DNA from: CAYFKJ01 sp964343605
GTDB lineage: Bacteria > Pseudomonadota > Alphaproteobacteria > UBA2966
Reading direction: 5' to 3'
Assembly (NCBI GenBank): GCA_964343605.1
Contig: CAYFKJ010000007.1
Coordinates: forward strand, 192,865 to 256,864
DNA: 64,000 nt
In this document: piece after piece, positions 24,742 to 32,135 of the stretch
Layout: each line of letters opens with the position of its first letter
Numbering within the stretch: position 1 is the stretch's first letter
The notes under the pieces: model-generated
Databases searched by the model: none
What the model was told of the DNA's origin: nothing
What the model saw: only the letters and a program-made list of their open reading frames with translations
Made by a program: the position numbers and the translations under genes

Positions 24742-25109
24742 TCGTTTCGTCCGGGCAAGAGAAACTGTTCATGTAGAACTCAAGAAGAAGATAGTAAAAA
24801 CTACAAAATAAATCACGAACTATCGTTTCGATTTTCTTTCAGATTAGATTTCAATTTCATTCTAATGCTTCAACAATTTCGTGATAATTATTCGACAATT
24901 TATCAACAATTTTAGACAATATTTCACTGTGCCGATAAACGGCAGAACTCTGCGGATTTCCGGCGATTTTTCGGATTCCTCGCCACGAAAAAAGGCGCAC
25001 TAATCCTCGAAAACAACACCCGGCCGGATTGCGTTGCCGCCGCCTTTGGGGAGTTCCTGGTAATCGTTGTTGGAGGGGGTCGGAGGAATGCGGCGCAGGC
25101 CGGCAAATT
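24742..25109. other. AT-rich upstream region with repeated acaattt motif
   Basis: About 370 bases without a supported gene. Its left half is strongly AT-rich and probably holds the promoter of the 57-aa ORF. Between 24871 and 24924 the motif (c/g)acaattt or a close variant occurs four times in the same orientation at 10-20 base spacing. Confidence 0.5.
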
Positions 25110-26477
25110 CTAATGCGTGGCGTCCAGCTTCGGGCGGTTGTTGGCTGGAAAATGGACCGTGACGTTGGTGCCCGTCCCGGCGTCGGTGTCCAGATTGAGC
25201 GAACCGTTTTGCAACTCCACCAATCTGCTTGCCAGCGGCAGGCCCAGCCCCGTCCCTTCGTGGTCCCGCACCTCGGCCGAGGCGACCTGACCGAACGGTT
25301 CCATGACCTTCGCCACATCACTTTTGGCGATGCCGATGCCGGTATCGCCGATGCGAACCATGACGCGGCCATCCGGTTCCACGGCGGAAGTCACCGTTAT
25401 CCGACCACCGCTTGGCGTGAACTTCACGGCGTTGGTCAGCAGGTTGAGGACGATCTGACGAACGGCCCGCCAATCGCCGATGATCGACGGCGAGGCTTGG
25501 TCGAGTTCGACGTCCAAACAAATCTGCTTCTTGATCGCTCCATCCCTGACCATTGTTACCGTCGATTCGATGGCGGCGTTGACATCCACGACCTCTTCAC
25601 TCAGGTCGAACTGCCCCGCCTCGATCTTTGAGAGATCCAGAACGTCGTTGATGAGTTCCAGGAGATGGCTGCCGGCGTTATGGATATCCCCCGCGTACTC
25701 ACGGAATTTATCGGTTTCAAGCGCCGACTGGTGCTGTCTCTCGAGAACCTGGGAAAACCCAAGCACGGCATTCAAAGGCGTACGCAATTCGTGGCTCATA
25801 TTAGCCAGGAATTCCGACTTGGCGCCGTTGGCCGCCTCTGCGATTTCCTTGGCCGCGATCAGTTTTTTTTCGGATTGGCGTAGATCGCGGATGATGGCGT
25901 CGTTCTCCTTTTGCAGGAAGATGGAGCGTTCGATGAAACGGGTGAGATCGCGCGCCGAACTGATCAACAGCGCGGTGTAGATGACGGCCATCGGCGCGAA
26001 GAGGAAGGGCAGTTCCTCGTCGATGGAAAACCGAATGGCCAACGGCGCGAGCAGGAAGAGGACGAAAATCACGACGGAGGGGAAATGCGCCGACAGGCTG
26101 AATGCGCCGCCCGAGGCAATCCCCATAATGATGAGGATCAGCAGCACCTGGTAGGTCACGTCGTCGGGCGGATAGATCAGCCAGTTCGCCGAACTGTACA
26201 GCATGGCGTGGAGAATCAGGGTGCCCACGAACCATTTCATCCAGTACCCGGCGTTTGCTTCCCCATCCGAGCGCCGGCGGTAGGCGACGAGCAATCCGTA
26301 ACGGCCCATCGTCACGGCGAAGTTGGCGGCGCTCCATCCCAGGAGATACTCGTGAGGAACGGCGGGCCAGAAAACGACGGCGATGACAATGGTAACCGCG
26401 ACCGTGGCGAACAGCGCAAACGGCAGAGATTTGAAGAGTAGAGCAACTTGCTCGGCCTGTACGCGTGAGTCGACCAT
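25110..26477 (-). CDS. Membrane sensor histidine kinase without PAS domain
   Basis: 455 aa. Residues 10-175 form a polytopic membrane module (about six helices) that aligns with that of the kinase at 13939 (VALLFKSLPFALFATVAV; then SGGAFSLSAHFPSVVIFVL). A coiled coil leads to HisKA with His229 (ANMSHELRTPLNAVLGFSQ) and HATPase (DTGIGI, GTGLGLPLASRL). No receiver. Output is expected to a stand-alone receiver. Followed on the same strand, after a 370-base AT-rich gap, by the 57-aa ORF. Confidence 0.92.
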   Translation of the reverse strand: MVDSRVQAEQVALLFKSLPFALFATVAVTIVIAVVFWPAVPHEYLLGWSAANFAVTMGRYGLLVAYRRRSDGEANAGYWMKWFVGTLILHAMLYSSANWLIYPPDDVTYQVLLILIIMGIASGGAFSLSAHFPSVVIFVLFLLAPLAIRFSIDEELPFLFAPMAVIYTALLISSARDLTRFIERSIFLQKENDAIIRDLRQSEKKLIAAKEIAEAANGAKSEFLANMSHELRTPLNAVLGFSQVLERQHQSALETDKFREYAGDIHNAGSHLLELINDVLDLSKIEAGQFDLSEEVVDVNAAIESTVTMVRDGAIKKQICLDVELDQASPSIIGDWRAVRQIVLNLLTNAVKFTPSGGRITVTSAVEPDGRVMVRIGDTGIGIAKSDVAKVMEPFGQVASAEVRDHEGTGLGLPLASRLVELQNGSLNLDTDAGTGTNVTVHFPANNRPKLDATH

Positions 26478-26663
26478 CTTGTCCCCTGTTCGCGTTCCAA
26501 CAGCCTACTACGCTTGTTCCGAATTTTGTCGGGCGGTATCAAATAACGAGCAACAGAGGTTCGTCAACCGAACATTGGTTGCACCCTTGCACCACCGGTC
26601 ATGCTGATCGCGGGATGGTAAGCGGAATTCGCCGCCTTCCGGGACGCAGATCGAGGGGTTGGA

Positions 26664-27962
26664 TCATTCTTCGTCCGCGACGTCGACGACCTCCGTGATC
26701 GTGAGCGTGGCGATGTCGAGGAACTTCTGGTTCCGCGGATCCTGAACATCGCACAGGCTGGAAACCTGCGAATAGAGGTTGGGGACGAACATCTCCTCGC
26801 CGTTGTCGCTGAGCCGGCGAATGCCGAAGCGGACGCGCTCGCGTTCGTCGTGCGTCAGGTGGCCAAGCATGTTCTTGGTGACCAAGACCGAGCCGTTTTG
26901 GGCGAAATCGCTCATGCGCCCCGCCCGGTTGATGGTATCGCCCAGCACCGTGAATTCGAGCTGGGTCGCCGTCTGGTAGGTTCCGAACCATTCCTGACCC
27001 TCGTCCACGGCGATGTTCAGCATCAGATCGTTGGTCCAGTTCTTTCTCCGCCGCCATTCCCGGCTGATTTCGACGATGGTCTCCTTCATCTCCGCGGCGC
27101 AGATGACAGCGTTCATGAGGTAGTTGCAGTCGGGCTGCGGAAAAAAATAGTAGACCATGCCGTCGCCGACGTGCTTGCCGTGGGTGGCGTAGTACTTCCG
27201 GAACAGCGGATCCATCGCGCCCCAAATGTGGTTGATCAGTTCGAAATATTCCTCCGGTGGCAGTTCGTTGCAGATCTTGACGGAATTCTGCAGATCGGCG
27301 ACCAGCACCGCCAGAGGGGTTAGGAAGGGTTTGCGCTTTTTCAGGAGGTCGCGAATGACGACCTCGCGGCGCGACAACAGCGACACCAGGCTTTCGCTGT
27401 TGGTGCCGGTCGGCGCATAGGCGAAAACGATGCCCTCACGGAACAGCGTGGCGTAGAGATTGAACCACCGCCCCTCCGTCCCCCGCGGGTCCAGATTGAC
27501 GTCGGTATGATAGAGCGGCATGCGGTCGACCGACTGCGCCTCGTCATAGATGCGGTCGAGTTGGTCCATGTCGTCGTGGCCGATGTGCTGGCGGAGCTTG
27601 CCCAGCTCCTCCTTGGACATGCGGTTCTTGGCCAGCGCCAGATGAAAGCGGACGATTTCGTCGAAACTCTCGGCTTCGCGCAAAGTCTTGCCGTCGATAA
27701 AGTGGCGGAGAATATTCCGTTCGGTGATTTCCTCGGCGAGGCCCTTGGGCTGCCCCAGAATTTCGGTGGCCGCTTCGGCGTTGCACCATTCGACCTCGAA
27801 ATTGTTGTTCACGAGATAGAGCGGATAGTCGATCTCGTCGATGGTAAGCCGCAGCCCGTTCTTCCCCTTCGCCGTCAGTATCGGCGTGGTTGGCGGTAGC
27901 TTGATAATTTCGTTTGCCGCTGTTTGTACATCGGGTGCGGTCCCTGCCTCGAGCACCGACAT
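26664..27962 (-). CDS. Class III adenylate/guanylate cyclase with N-terminal PAS-like domain
   Basis: 432 aa from ATG 27962, which has a clear RBS (aggag nine bases upstream). The N-terminal part (about 30-110) resembles PAS (IDEIDYPLYLVNNNFEVEW). The C-terminal cyclase domain keeps metal ligands in VADLQNSV and HVGDGMVYYF and the transition-state Asn/Arg in DTINRAGRMSDFA. The purine-selecting positions are unusual (TATQLEFTVLGDT where Lys and Asp are usual), so nucleotide preference or activity is uncertain. Soluble. It lies downstream of a CRP-like regulator gene with a CRP-type palindrome between the two, which points to a cNMP circuit. Confidence 0.88.
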   Translation of the reverse strand: MSVLEAGTAPDVQTAANEIIKLPPTTPILTAKGKNGLRLTIDEIDYPLYLVNNNFEVEWCNAEAATEILGQPKGLAEEITERNILRHFIDGKTLREAESFDEIVRFHLALAKNRMSKEELGKLRQHIGHDDMDQLDRIYDEAQSVDRMPLYHTDVNLDPRGTEGRWFNLYATLFREGIVFAYAPTGTNSESLVSLLSRREVVIRDLLKKRKPFLTPLAVLVADLQNSVKICNELPPEEYFELINHIWGAMDPLFRKYYATHGKHVGDGMVYYFFPQPDCNYLMNAVICAAEMKETIVEISREWRRRKNWTNDLMLNIAVDEGQEWFGTYQTATQLEFTVLGDTINRAGRMSDFAQNGSVLVTKNMLGHLTHDERERVRFGIRRLSDNGEEMFVPNLYSQVSSLCDVQDPRNQKFLDIATLTITEVVDVADEE

Positions 27963-28102
27963 GGGATTATCGACTCCTGTTTCTAAGTCGTTATAGCGTT
28001 CTGCCTGCCTGGAAGTAGGTAGCAATTGCCGTGCCAGCGGAATCGACGGCGATATCGCCGGACGATTGTTTAACCTTTTGAATCTAAATAATGAATCAGT
28101 GT

Positions 28103-28118
28103 GTGATAGGTATCACAA
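28103..28118. promoter_or_regulatory. CRP-type operator, TGTGA-N6-TCACA
   Basis: The sequence tgtgataggtatcaca is a perfect palindrome of the classical CRP half sites with the standard six-base spacing. It lies about 140 bases upstream of the cyclase start, downstream of the CRP-like gene. The regulator's recognition helix (RETVGRVL) is nearly the same as that of E. coli CRP, which reads exactly these half sites. Confidence 0.8.
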
Positions 28119-28236
28119 CTAAGGCAATAGATTCCATTGGGCACATATTGCCGGGCAATTCTTGCTGGGTTGCCGTCATGTTCCCCCGAGGCGCCATCCC
28201 GGATGGGCGATTTCCGCGGCTGCCTTGGCCGGCCCG

Positions 28237-28950
28237 CTATCGGGCCGCTTCGGCCGCCTCGGCACTATCTTCCTCCGCCATCATTTCGAGGCGGGGATGA
28301 TCGAGCACGAACAGCGCCCTCGCCTTGCGGCTGACGATGCCGAGGCTGGAAAGTTGTGCCAAAACGCGACCGACGGTCTCCCGTGCCACGCCGACCCGTG
28401 CCGCGATTTCCCGCTGCGTCCACATGGGGTAGATCAGCCAGGTGCCGGGATCGTCGGGAAAGGGCTTGGCTAGCCTCAGGAGCTCGGCACATATGCGCTT
28501 TTCCGCCTTCAGGGTGCTGAGGTCCATGATGCGGTCGTCGGCGTAGCGCACCATGCCGGCGAAACGCTGCAGGATCTTGAGCGTCACCGGCCAGTAGTTG
28601 CTCAACAAGTCGAGGAACAGTTCGGGCGTTATGGCCGCCAGCAGGCTGGGTTCGACGGTGATGACGTTGGCCGAGCGCGGCAGCTCGTCGATTGCCGCCA
28701 GTTCGCCGAAATACCCGCCCTGCATCACCCGCGCGAAGGCGATTTCACGTCCCGTGCGGGAGAAATTGACGATCTGTACGCCGCCGCGGACGACGAAATA
28801 GATGTCGCGGTCGTCCGATTCCCGGTCGAAAACGGTTTCGTTGGCGTCGTACTGGGCCCAGCGGCAATTCCGTTCGAGCGCCGCCTGTGTTTCCGGCTCC
28901 AGTTCGAACAGCAACTCGATCACGTCGAGTGACTTTTCGCTCGCCGCCAT
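28237..28950 (-). CDS. CRP/FNR-family cyclic-nucleotide-responsive regulator
   Basis: 237 aa. The N-terminal cNMP-binding domain contains a phosphate-binding cassette GGYFGELAAIDELPRSANV with the Gly-Glu and Arg-Ser/Ala pattern of cAMP binders. A dimerisation helix follows, and the C-terminal winged helix is WTQREIAARVGVARETVGRV, close to E. coli CRP. There are no N-terminal cysteines, which speaks against an FNR-type oxygen sensor. ATG 28950 starts the domain; a longer upstream open frame in the same phase is antisense to the radical SAM gene. It precedes the cyclase gene on the same strand and is divergent from the radical SAM gene. Confidence 0.9.
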   Translation of the reverse strand: MAASEKSLDVIELLFELEPETQAALERNCRWAQYDANETVFDRESDDRDIYFVVRGGVQIVNFSRTGREIAFARVMQGGYFGELAAIDELPRSANVITVEPSLLAAITPELFLDLLSNYWPVTLKILQRFAGMVRYADDRIMDLSTLKAEKRICAELLRLAKPFPDDPGTWLIYPMWTQREIAARVGVARETVGRVLAQLSSLGIVSRKARALFVLDHPRLEMMAEEDSAEAAEAAR

Positions 28951-29070
28951 TACGCCCCTCCTCACCCACGGGCCGATCGAATACCCCCGGTCATTGTATG
29001 GACGAGCAGTAGGCGGGACAAGGTCGGGAAATATGGCTATCATCGCCGTGGTTGATAAGGGAGGGACGGT

Positions 29071-30054
29071 GTGAACGCGAAAGGAACCGAGGCCAGGAGC
29101 ATCAAGGACGGCGTCCTCAAGGACCCCACCGATTTCGGCGACGGCGAGTACACGGCAGCCCTGGTCAACGTGACCAACGTCTGCAACCTCGATTGTTCGC
29201 ACTGCTTCGTCTTCCGCACCGACAATCCCAACGACGCCCACGACAAAATGGACGACGCCACCCTGCTGCACCAACTGAAGGCGGTGCGCGACAAGCACAA
29301 CATCAAAACCATGCTGTTCATGGGCGGCGAGCCGATGATCCGCAAGGACGTGGTGCTGGAGGCGGCAAAGCTCTTCGAGATGCCCGCCATCGTCACCAAC
29401 GCCACCTACGGCATTCCCGAACTGCCGGGCGGGCTGGTCACCGTCTCGCTGGACGGGCCGGAGGAGATGAACGACCCCATCCGCGGCGAAGGAGTCTTCC
29501 AAAAGGTCAAGGCGGCGATTGCGGCGCGCAACCGCGACGACGGCACCACGGTGATGGTGCAGATGGTGCTGACCGCCAAGAACCACCAGGGACTGGAGCC
29601 GTTCCTCAAGGAGGTCAAGGACTGGCCCATCGACGGCGTGGCGCTGACCTTCTATGTCCCCCGCGCCGACGACGACACCGGTCTCGGCTGGGATGATCTC
29701 AAGGACCGCGACGCCGTGATCGACCGCGTCATCAAGCTGAAGGGCGAATATCCCGACCTGATCAAGGCCAACGTCGGCGCCCTGGAGCTGATGTATTCCG
29801 ACCGCTGCCTCGATTACACCGGGGAGACCGGCGAACATTGCCTGATGCTGGGCACCCTGCCCCTCTACATGGGCGACGGCGGCAGTTTCGAGCGCACTTT
29901 CTGCTGCTACGGCAACGACGTCGACTGCAGCCGCTGCGGCGCCTACAGCGTCTTCAACACGGCCTATCACCGCCTGATCAAGGGCGAGACCGACTACCAC
30001 CACCGCACCCGTCACGTCGAAGGCCGCAAAGCCTGGGCCGGCGGCCGGGCGTGA
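29071..30054 (+). CDS. Radical SAM protein with extra C-terminal cysteines
   Basis: 327 aa from GTG 29071 (RBS gggagg). The radical SAM cluster motif is CNLDCSHC, followed by MLFMGGEPM (GGE SAM-binding motif) and VTVSLDGPEEMND. A C-terminal set of cysteines (CLDYTGETGEHC, FCCYGNDVDCSRCG) suggests an auxiliary Fe-S cluster, as in SPASM-like maturases or dehydrogenases. Soluble. The substrate is unknown; no obvious peptide substrate gene is next to it. It is transcribed divergently from the CRP-like gene with only about 120 bases between. Confidence 0.87.
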   Translation: MNAKGTEARSIKDGVLKDPTDFGDGEYTAALVNVTNVCNLDCSHCFVFRTDNPNDAHDKMDDATLLHQLKAVRDKHNIKTMLFMGGEPMIRKDVVLEAAKLFEMPAIVTNATYGIPELPGGLVTVSLDGPEEMNDPIRGEGVFQKVKAAIAARNRDDGTTVMVQMVLTAKNHQGLEPFLKEVKDWPIDGVALTFYVPRADDDTGLGWDDLKDRDAVIDRVIKLKGEYPDLIKANVGALELMYSDRCLDYTGETGEHCLMLGTLPLYMGDGGSFERTFCCYGNDVDCSRCGAYSVFNTAYHRLIKGETDYHHRTRHVEGRKAWAGGRA

Positions 30055-30085
30055 TTGGGGTGGTAGGTTTTCGCCTACCGGCTGC

Positions 30086-30535
30086 ATGATCCGCTTCCGC
30101 CCCTTGGTCCCAGACGATTTCCAAATGCTGCTGGACTGGCTCCAACAGCCGCATGTGAAGGAATGGTGGGACGATGGGGAGGACACCCTGGAGAAGGTGA
30201 GCCGGAGTTATTCCGCTGATCCGGAGGTGACAAAGCGGTTCGTCATGCAGGTTGACGAAAAGGATGCCGGCTATTTCCAGTACTATCCGCTCGACCCCGG
30301 CGAAATCGGCGTCGATTTGTTCCTGGCCACCGCCGATGACCTCTCAAAAGGCCTCGGCACCCAGTGTTTGCTGGCCTTTTTAGATTTGATTGCGGATACC
30401 GAAGACCCCCGGACCTTCGTCATCGACCCCGACCCCGCAAACAAACGCGCCATCCGGTGTTACGAAAAGTGCGGTTTTGAGGTGGATGAGGAGAAATCGA
30501 GCGAGACGGTTCATTACATGGTCAGGAGCGGTTAG
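30086..30535 (+). CDS. GNAT acetyltransferase, AAC(6')/RimJ-like
   Basis: 149 aa. IRFRPLVPDDFQMLLDWLQQPHVKEWW, then IGVDLFLATADDLSKGLGTQ (acetyl-CoA loop) and the C-terminal NKRAIRCYEKCGFEVDEE are typical of the AacA4-like/lysine N-acyltransferase group. Members acetylate aminoglycosides, but most chromosomal relatives act on other amines, so resistance should not be assumed. It follows the radical SAM gene by about 30 bases and could be co-transcribed. Confidence 0.87.
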   Translation: MIRFRPLVPDDFQMLLDWLQQPHVKEWWDDGEDTLEKVSRSYSADPEVTKRFVMQVDEKDAGYFQYYPLDPGEIGVDLFLATADDLSKGLGTQCLLAFLDLIADTEDPRTFVIDPDPANKRAIRCYEKCGFEVDEEKSSETVHYMVRSG

Positions 30536-30560
30536 GGGCGTTCCCGAGAAAACAAACAAA

Positions 30561-30589
30561 CTGGATGCCGGATCAAGTCCGGCATGACG
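30561..30589. repeat. Dispersed palindromic intergenic repeat (type a)
   Basis: ctggatgccggatcaagtcc.. forms a hairpin gccgga/tccggc. This style of short palindrome with flanking ctgga/catgacg is widespread between genes in alphaproteobacteria. Related units lie at 30632, 39627 and 39712. Confidence 0.75.
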
Positions 30590-30631
30590 TGGGTGGGTGA
30601 GGCCAACGCCTTGCCCACCCACAACAAGTTT

Positions 30632-30660
30632 CGTCACTCCGGCGAAAGCCGGAGTCCAGG
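30632..30660. repeat. Dispersed palindromic intergenic repeat (type b)
   Basis: cgtcactccggcgaaagccg.. with arms actccggc/gccggagt around gaaa, ending in ccagg. It lies just before the convergent end of gatB and may double as a transcription end. Confidence 0.78.
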
Positions 30661-30677
30661 TTTCTTTTTTGACTTCG

Positions 30678-32135
30678 CTACCCGTCCAGCTTCTTGCGCA
30701 GGATCTCGTTGACGACGCCGGGATTTGCCTTGCCCTGGCTGGCCTTCATGACCTGGCCGACGAAGAAGCCGAAGAGCTTGTCCTTGCCGCCGCGGTAGGC
30801 TTCGACGTTGTCAGGATTATCGGCGATGACCTGGTCGATCATGGCTTCGATTTCGCCCGTGTCGGAGACCTGTTTGAGGCCCTTTTCCTCGACCACGTCG
30901 GCCGCGTCGCGGCCCGTTTCGTACATCACCTCGAACACGTCCTTGGCGATCTTGCCGGAAATCGTGCCGTCGGCAATGAGGTCCAACAAGCCGCCTAATT
31001 GTTGTTCTGAAACAGGGCTTTCGGAGATGTTTTTCGCATCTTTGTTTAAGGCGCCGAAGAGGTTTCCGGTGACCCAGTTGGCGGCCAGCTTGGCGTCGCG
31101 GCCGGCGGCCACGGCCTCGAAATAGTCGGCTGTTTCCTTCTCCGCCACCAGCACGCCTGCGTCGTAGTGCGACAAACCCAACTCGTCCTGGAAACGCTGC
31201 AGTTTATCGTCCGGCAGTTCCGGCAGATCAGCCTTCAATTCGTCGACGAATTCCTGGCTGAACTCCAGCGGCAAGAGGTCGGGATCGGGGAAGTAGCGAT
31301 AGTCGTGAGCCTCTTCCTTCGACCGCATGGAGCGTGTCTTGCCGGTGTTGGCATCGAAGAGGCGCGTCTCCTGCACGACCTCGCCGCCCTCCTCCAGCAG
31401 ATCGACCTGGCGCTGGGCTTCGAAATCGATGGCTTGCTGCATGAAACGAACGCTGTTGACGTTCTTGACCTCCGCCCGCGTGCCCAGTTCCTCGCCGGGG
31501 CGGCGCACCGAGACGTTGACGTCGGCCCGCATGGAGCCCTGCTCCATGTTGCCGTCGCAGGTGCCGAGATAGCGCAGGATGGAGCGCAGTTTTCGCACGT
31601 ACGCGCCCGCCTGGGCCGCCGAACGGATGTCGGGCTTGGAGACGATCTCCATCAGCGCCACGCCGGAACGGTTCAAGTCGACGTGGGAGCGGCTGGGATG
31701 GCGGTCGTGAACGCTCTTGCCCGCGTCCTGCTCCAGATGCAGGCGTTCGATACCGACGTCGCAAGTCGAGCCGTCTTCCAGTTCCACATGCACGACGCCC
31801 TCGCCCACGATGGGCTGGCTGAACTGCGAAATCTGGTAGCCCTGCGGCAGGTCCGGATAGAAGTAATTCTTGCGGTCGAACACCGAACGCAGGTTGATCT
31901 TAGCGTTGAGGCCGAGGCCCGTGCGCACGGCCTGGGCCACGCATTCGGCGTTGATCACCGGCAGCATGCCCGGCATGGCGCTGTCGATCAGCGAGACCTG
32001 GGTGTTGGGTTCGGCGCCGAAATCGGTAGCCGAGCCGGAAAAGAGCTTAGCCCGGCTAATGACCTGGGCATGAACCTCGAGGCCGATGACGACTTCCCAG
32101 TCGCCCGTGGCGCCCTGGATGATCTGTCCGCTCAT
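30678..32135 (-). CDS. gatB: Asp-tRNA(Asn)/Glu-tRNA(Gln) amidotransferase subunit B
   Basis: 485 aa. Subunit B binds the mischarged tRNA and phosphorylates its acyl group in the cytoplasmic GatCAB complex. Visible motifs: WEVVIGLEVHAQV, DRKNYFYPDLPQGYQISQ, the zinc/active site region CDGNMEQGSMRADVNVSV, EVKNVNSVRFM and the C-terminal YqeY-like tail domain. ATG 32135 overlaps the end of gatA by four bases. Order gatC-gatA-gatB on the minus strand, as in related genomes. Confidence 0.96.
   Translation of the reverse strand: MSGQIIQGATGDWEVVIGLEVHAQVISRAKLFSGSATDFGAEPNTQVSLIDSAMPGMLPVINAECVAQAVRTGLGLNAKINLRSVFDRKNYFYPDLPQGYQISQFSQPIVGEGVVHVELEDGSTCDVGIERLHLEQDAGKSVHDRHPSRSHVDLNRSGVALMEIVSKPDIRSAAQAGAYVRKLRSILRYLGTCDGNMEQGSMRADVNVSVRRPGEELGTRAEVKNVNSVRFMQQAIDFEAQRQVDLLEEGGEVVQETRLFDANTGKTRSMRSKEEAHDYRYFPDPDLLPLEFSQEFVDELKADLPELPDDKLQRFQDELGLSHYDAGVLVAEKETADYFEAVAAGRDAKLAANWVTGNLFGALNKDAKNISESPVSEQQLGGLLDLIADGTISGKIAKDVFEVMYETGRDAADVVEEKGLKQVSDTGEIEAMIDQVIADNPDNVEAYRGGKDKLFGFFVGQVMKASQGKANPGVVNEILRKKLDG

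Noticed and set aside
25020..25130. Short protein-like frame ending GNAIRPGVVFED just after the membrane kinase
   Set aside because: No start codon in phase outside the kinase gene and no RBS; may be decayed coding DNA but cannot be supported.
28951..30186. N-terminal 410-residue extension of the CRP-like protein
   Set aside because: It is antisense to the well-supported radical SAM gene, has no domain, and the CRP fold is complete from ATG 28950.
30086..30535. Aminoglycoside resistance gene
   Set aside because: GNAT similarity to AAC(6') is general; chromosomal context with a radical SAM gene gives no support for resistance.
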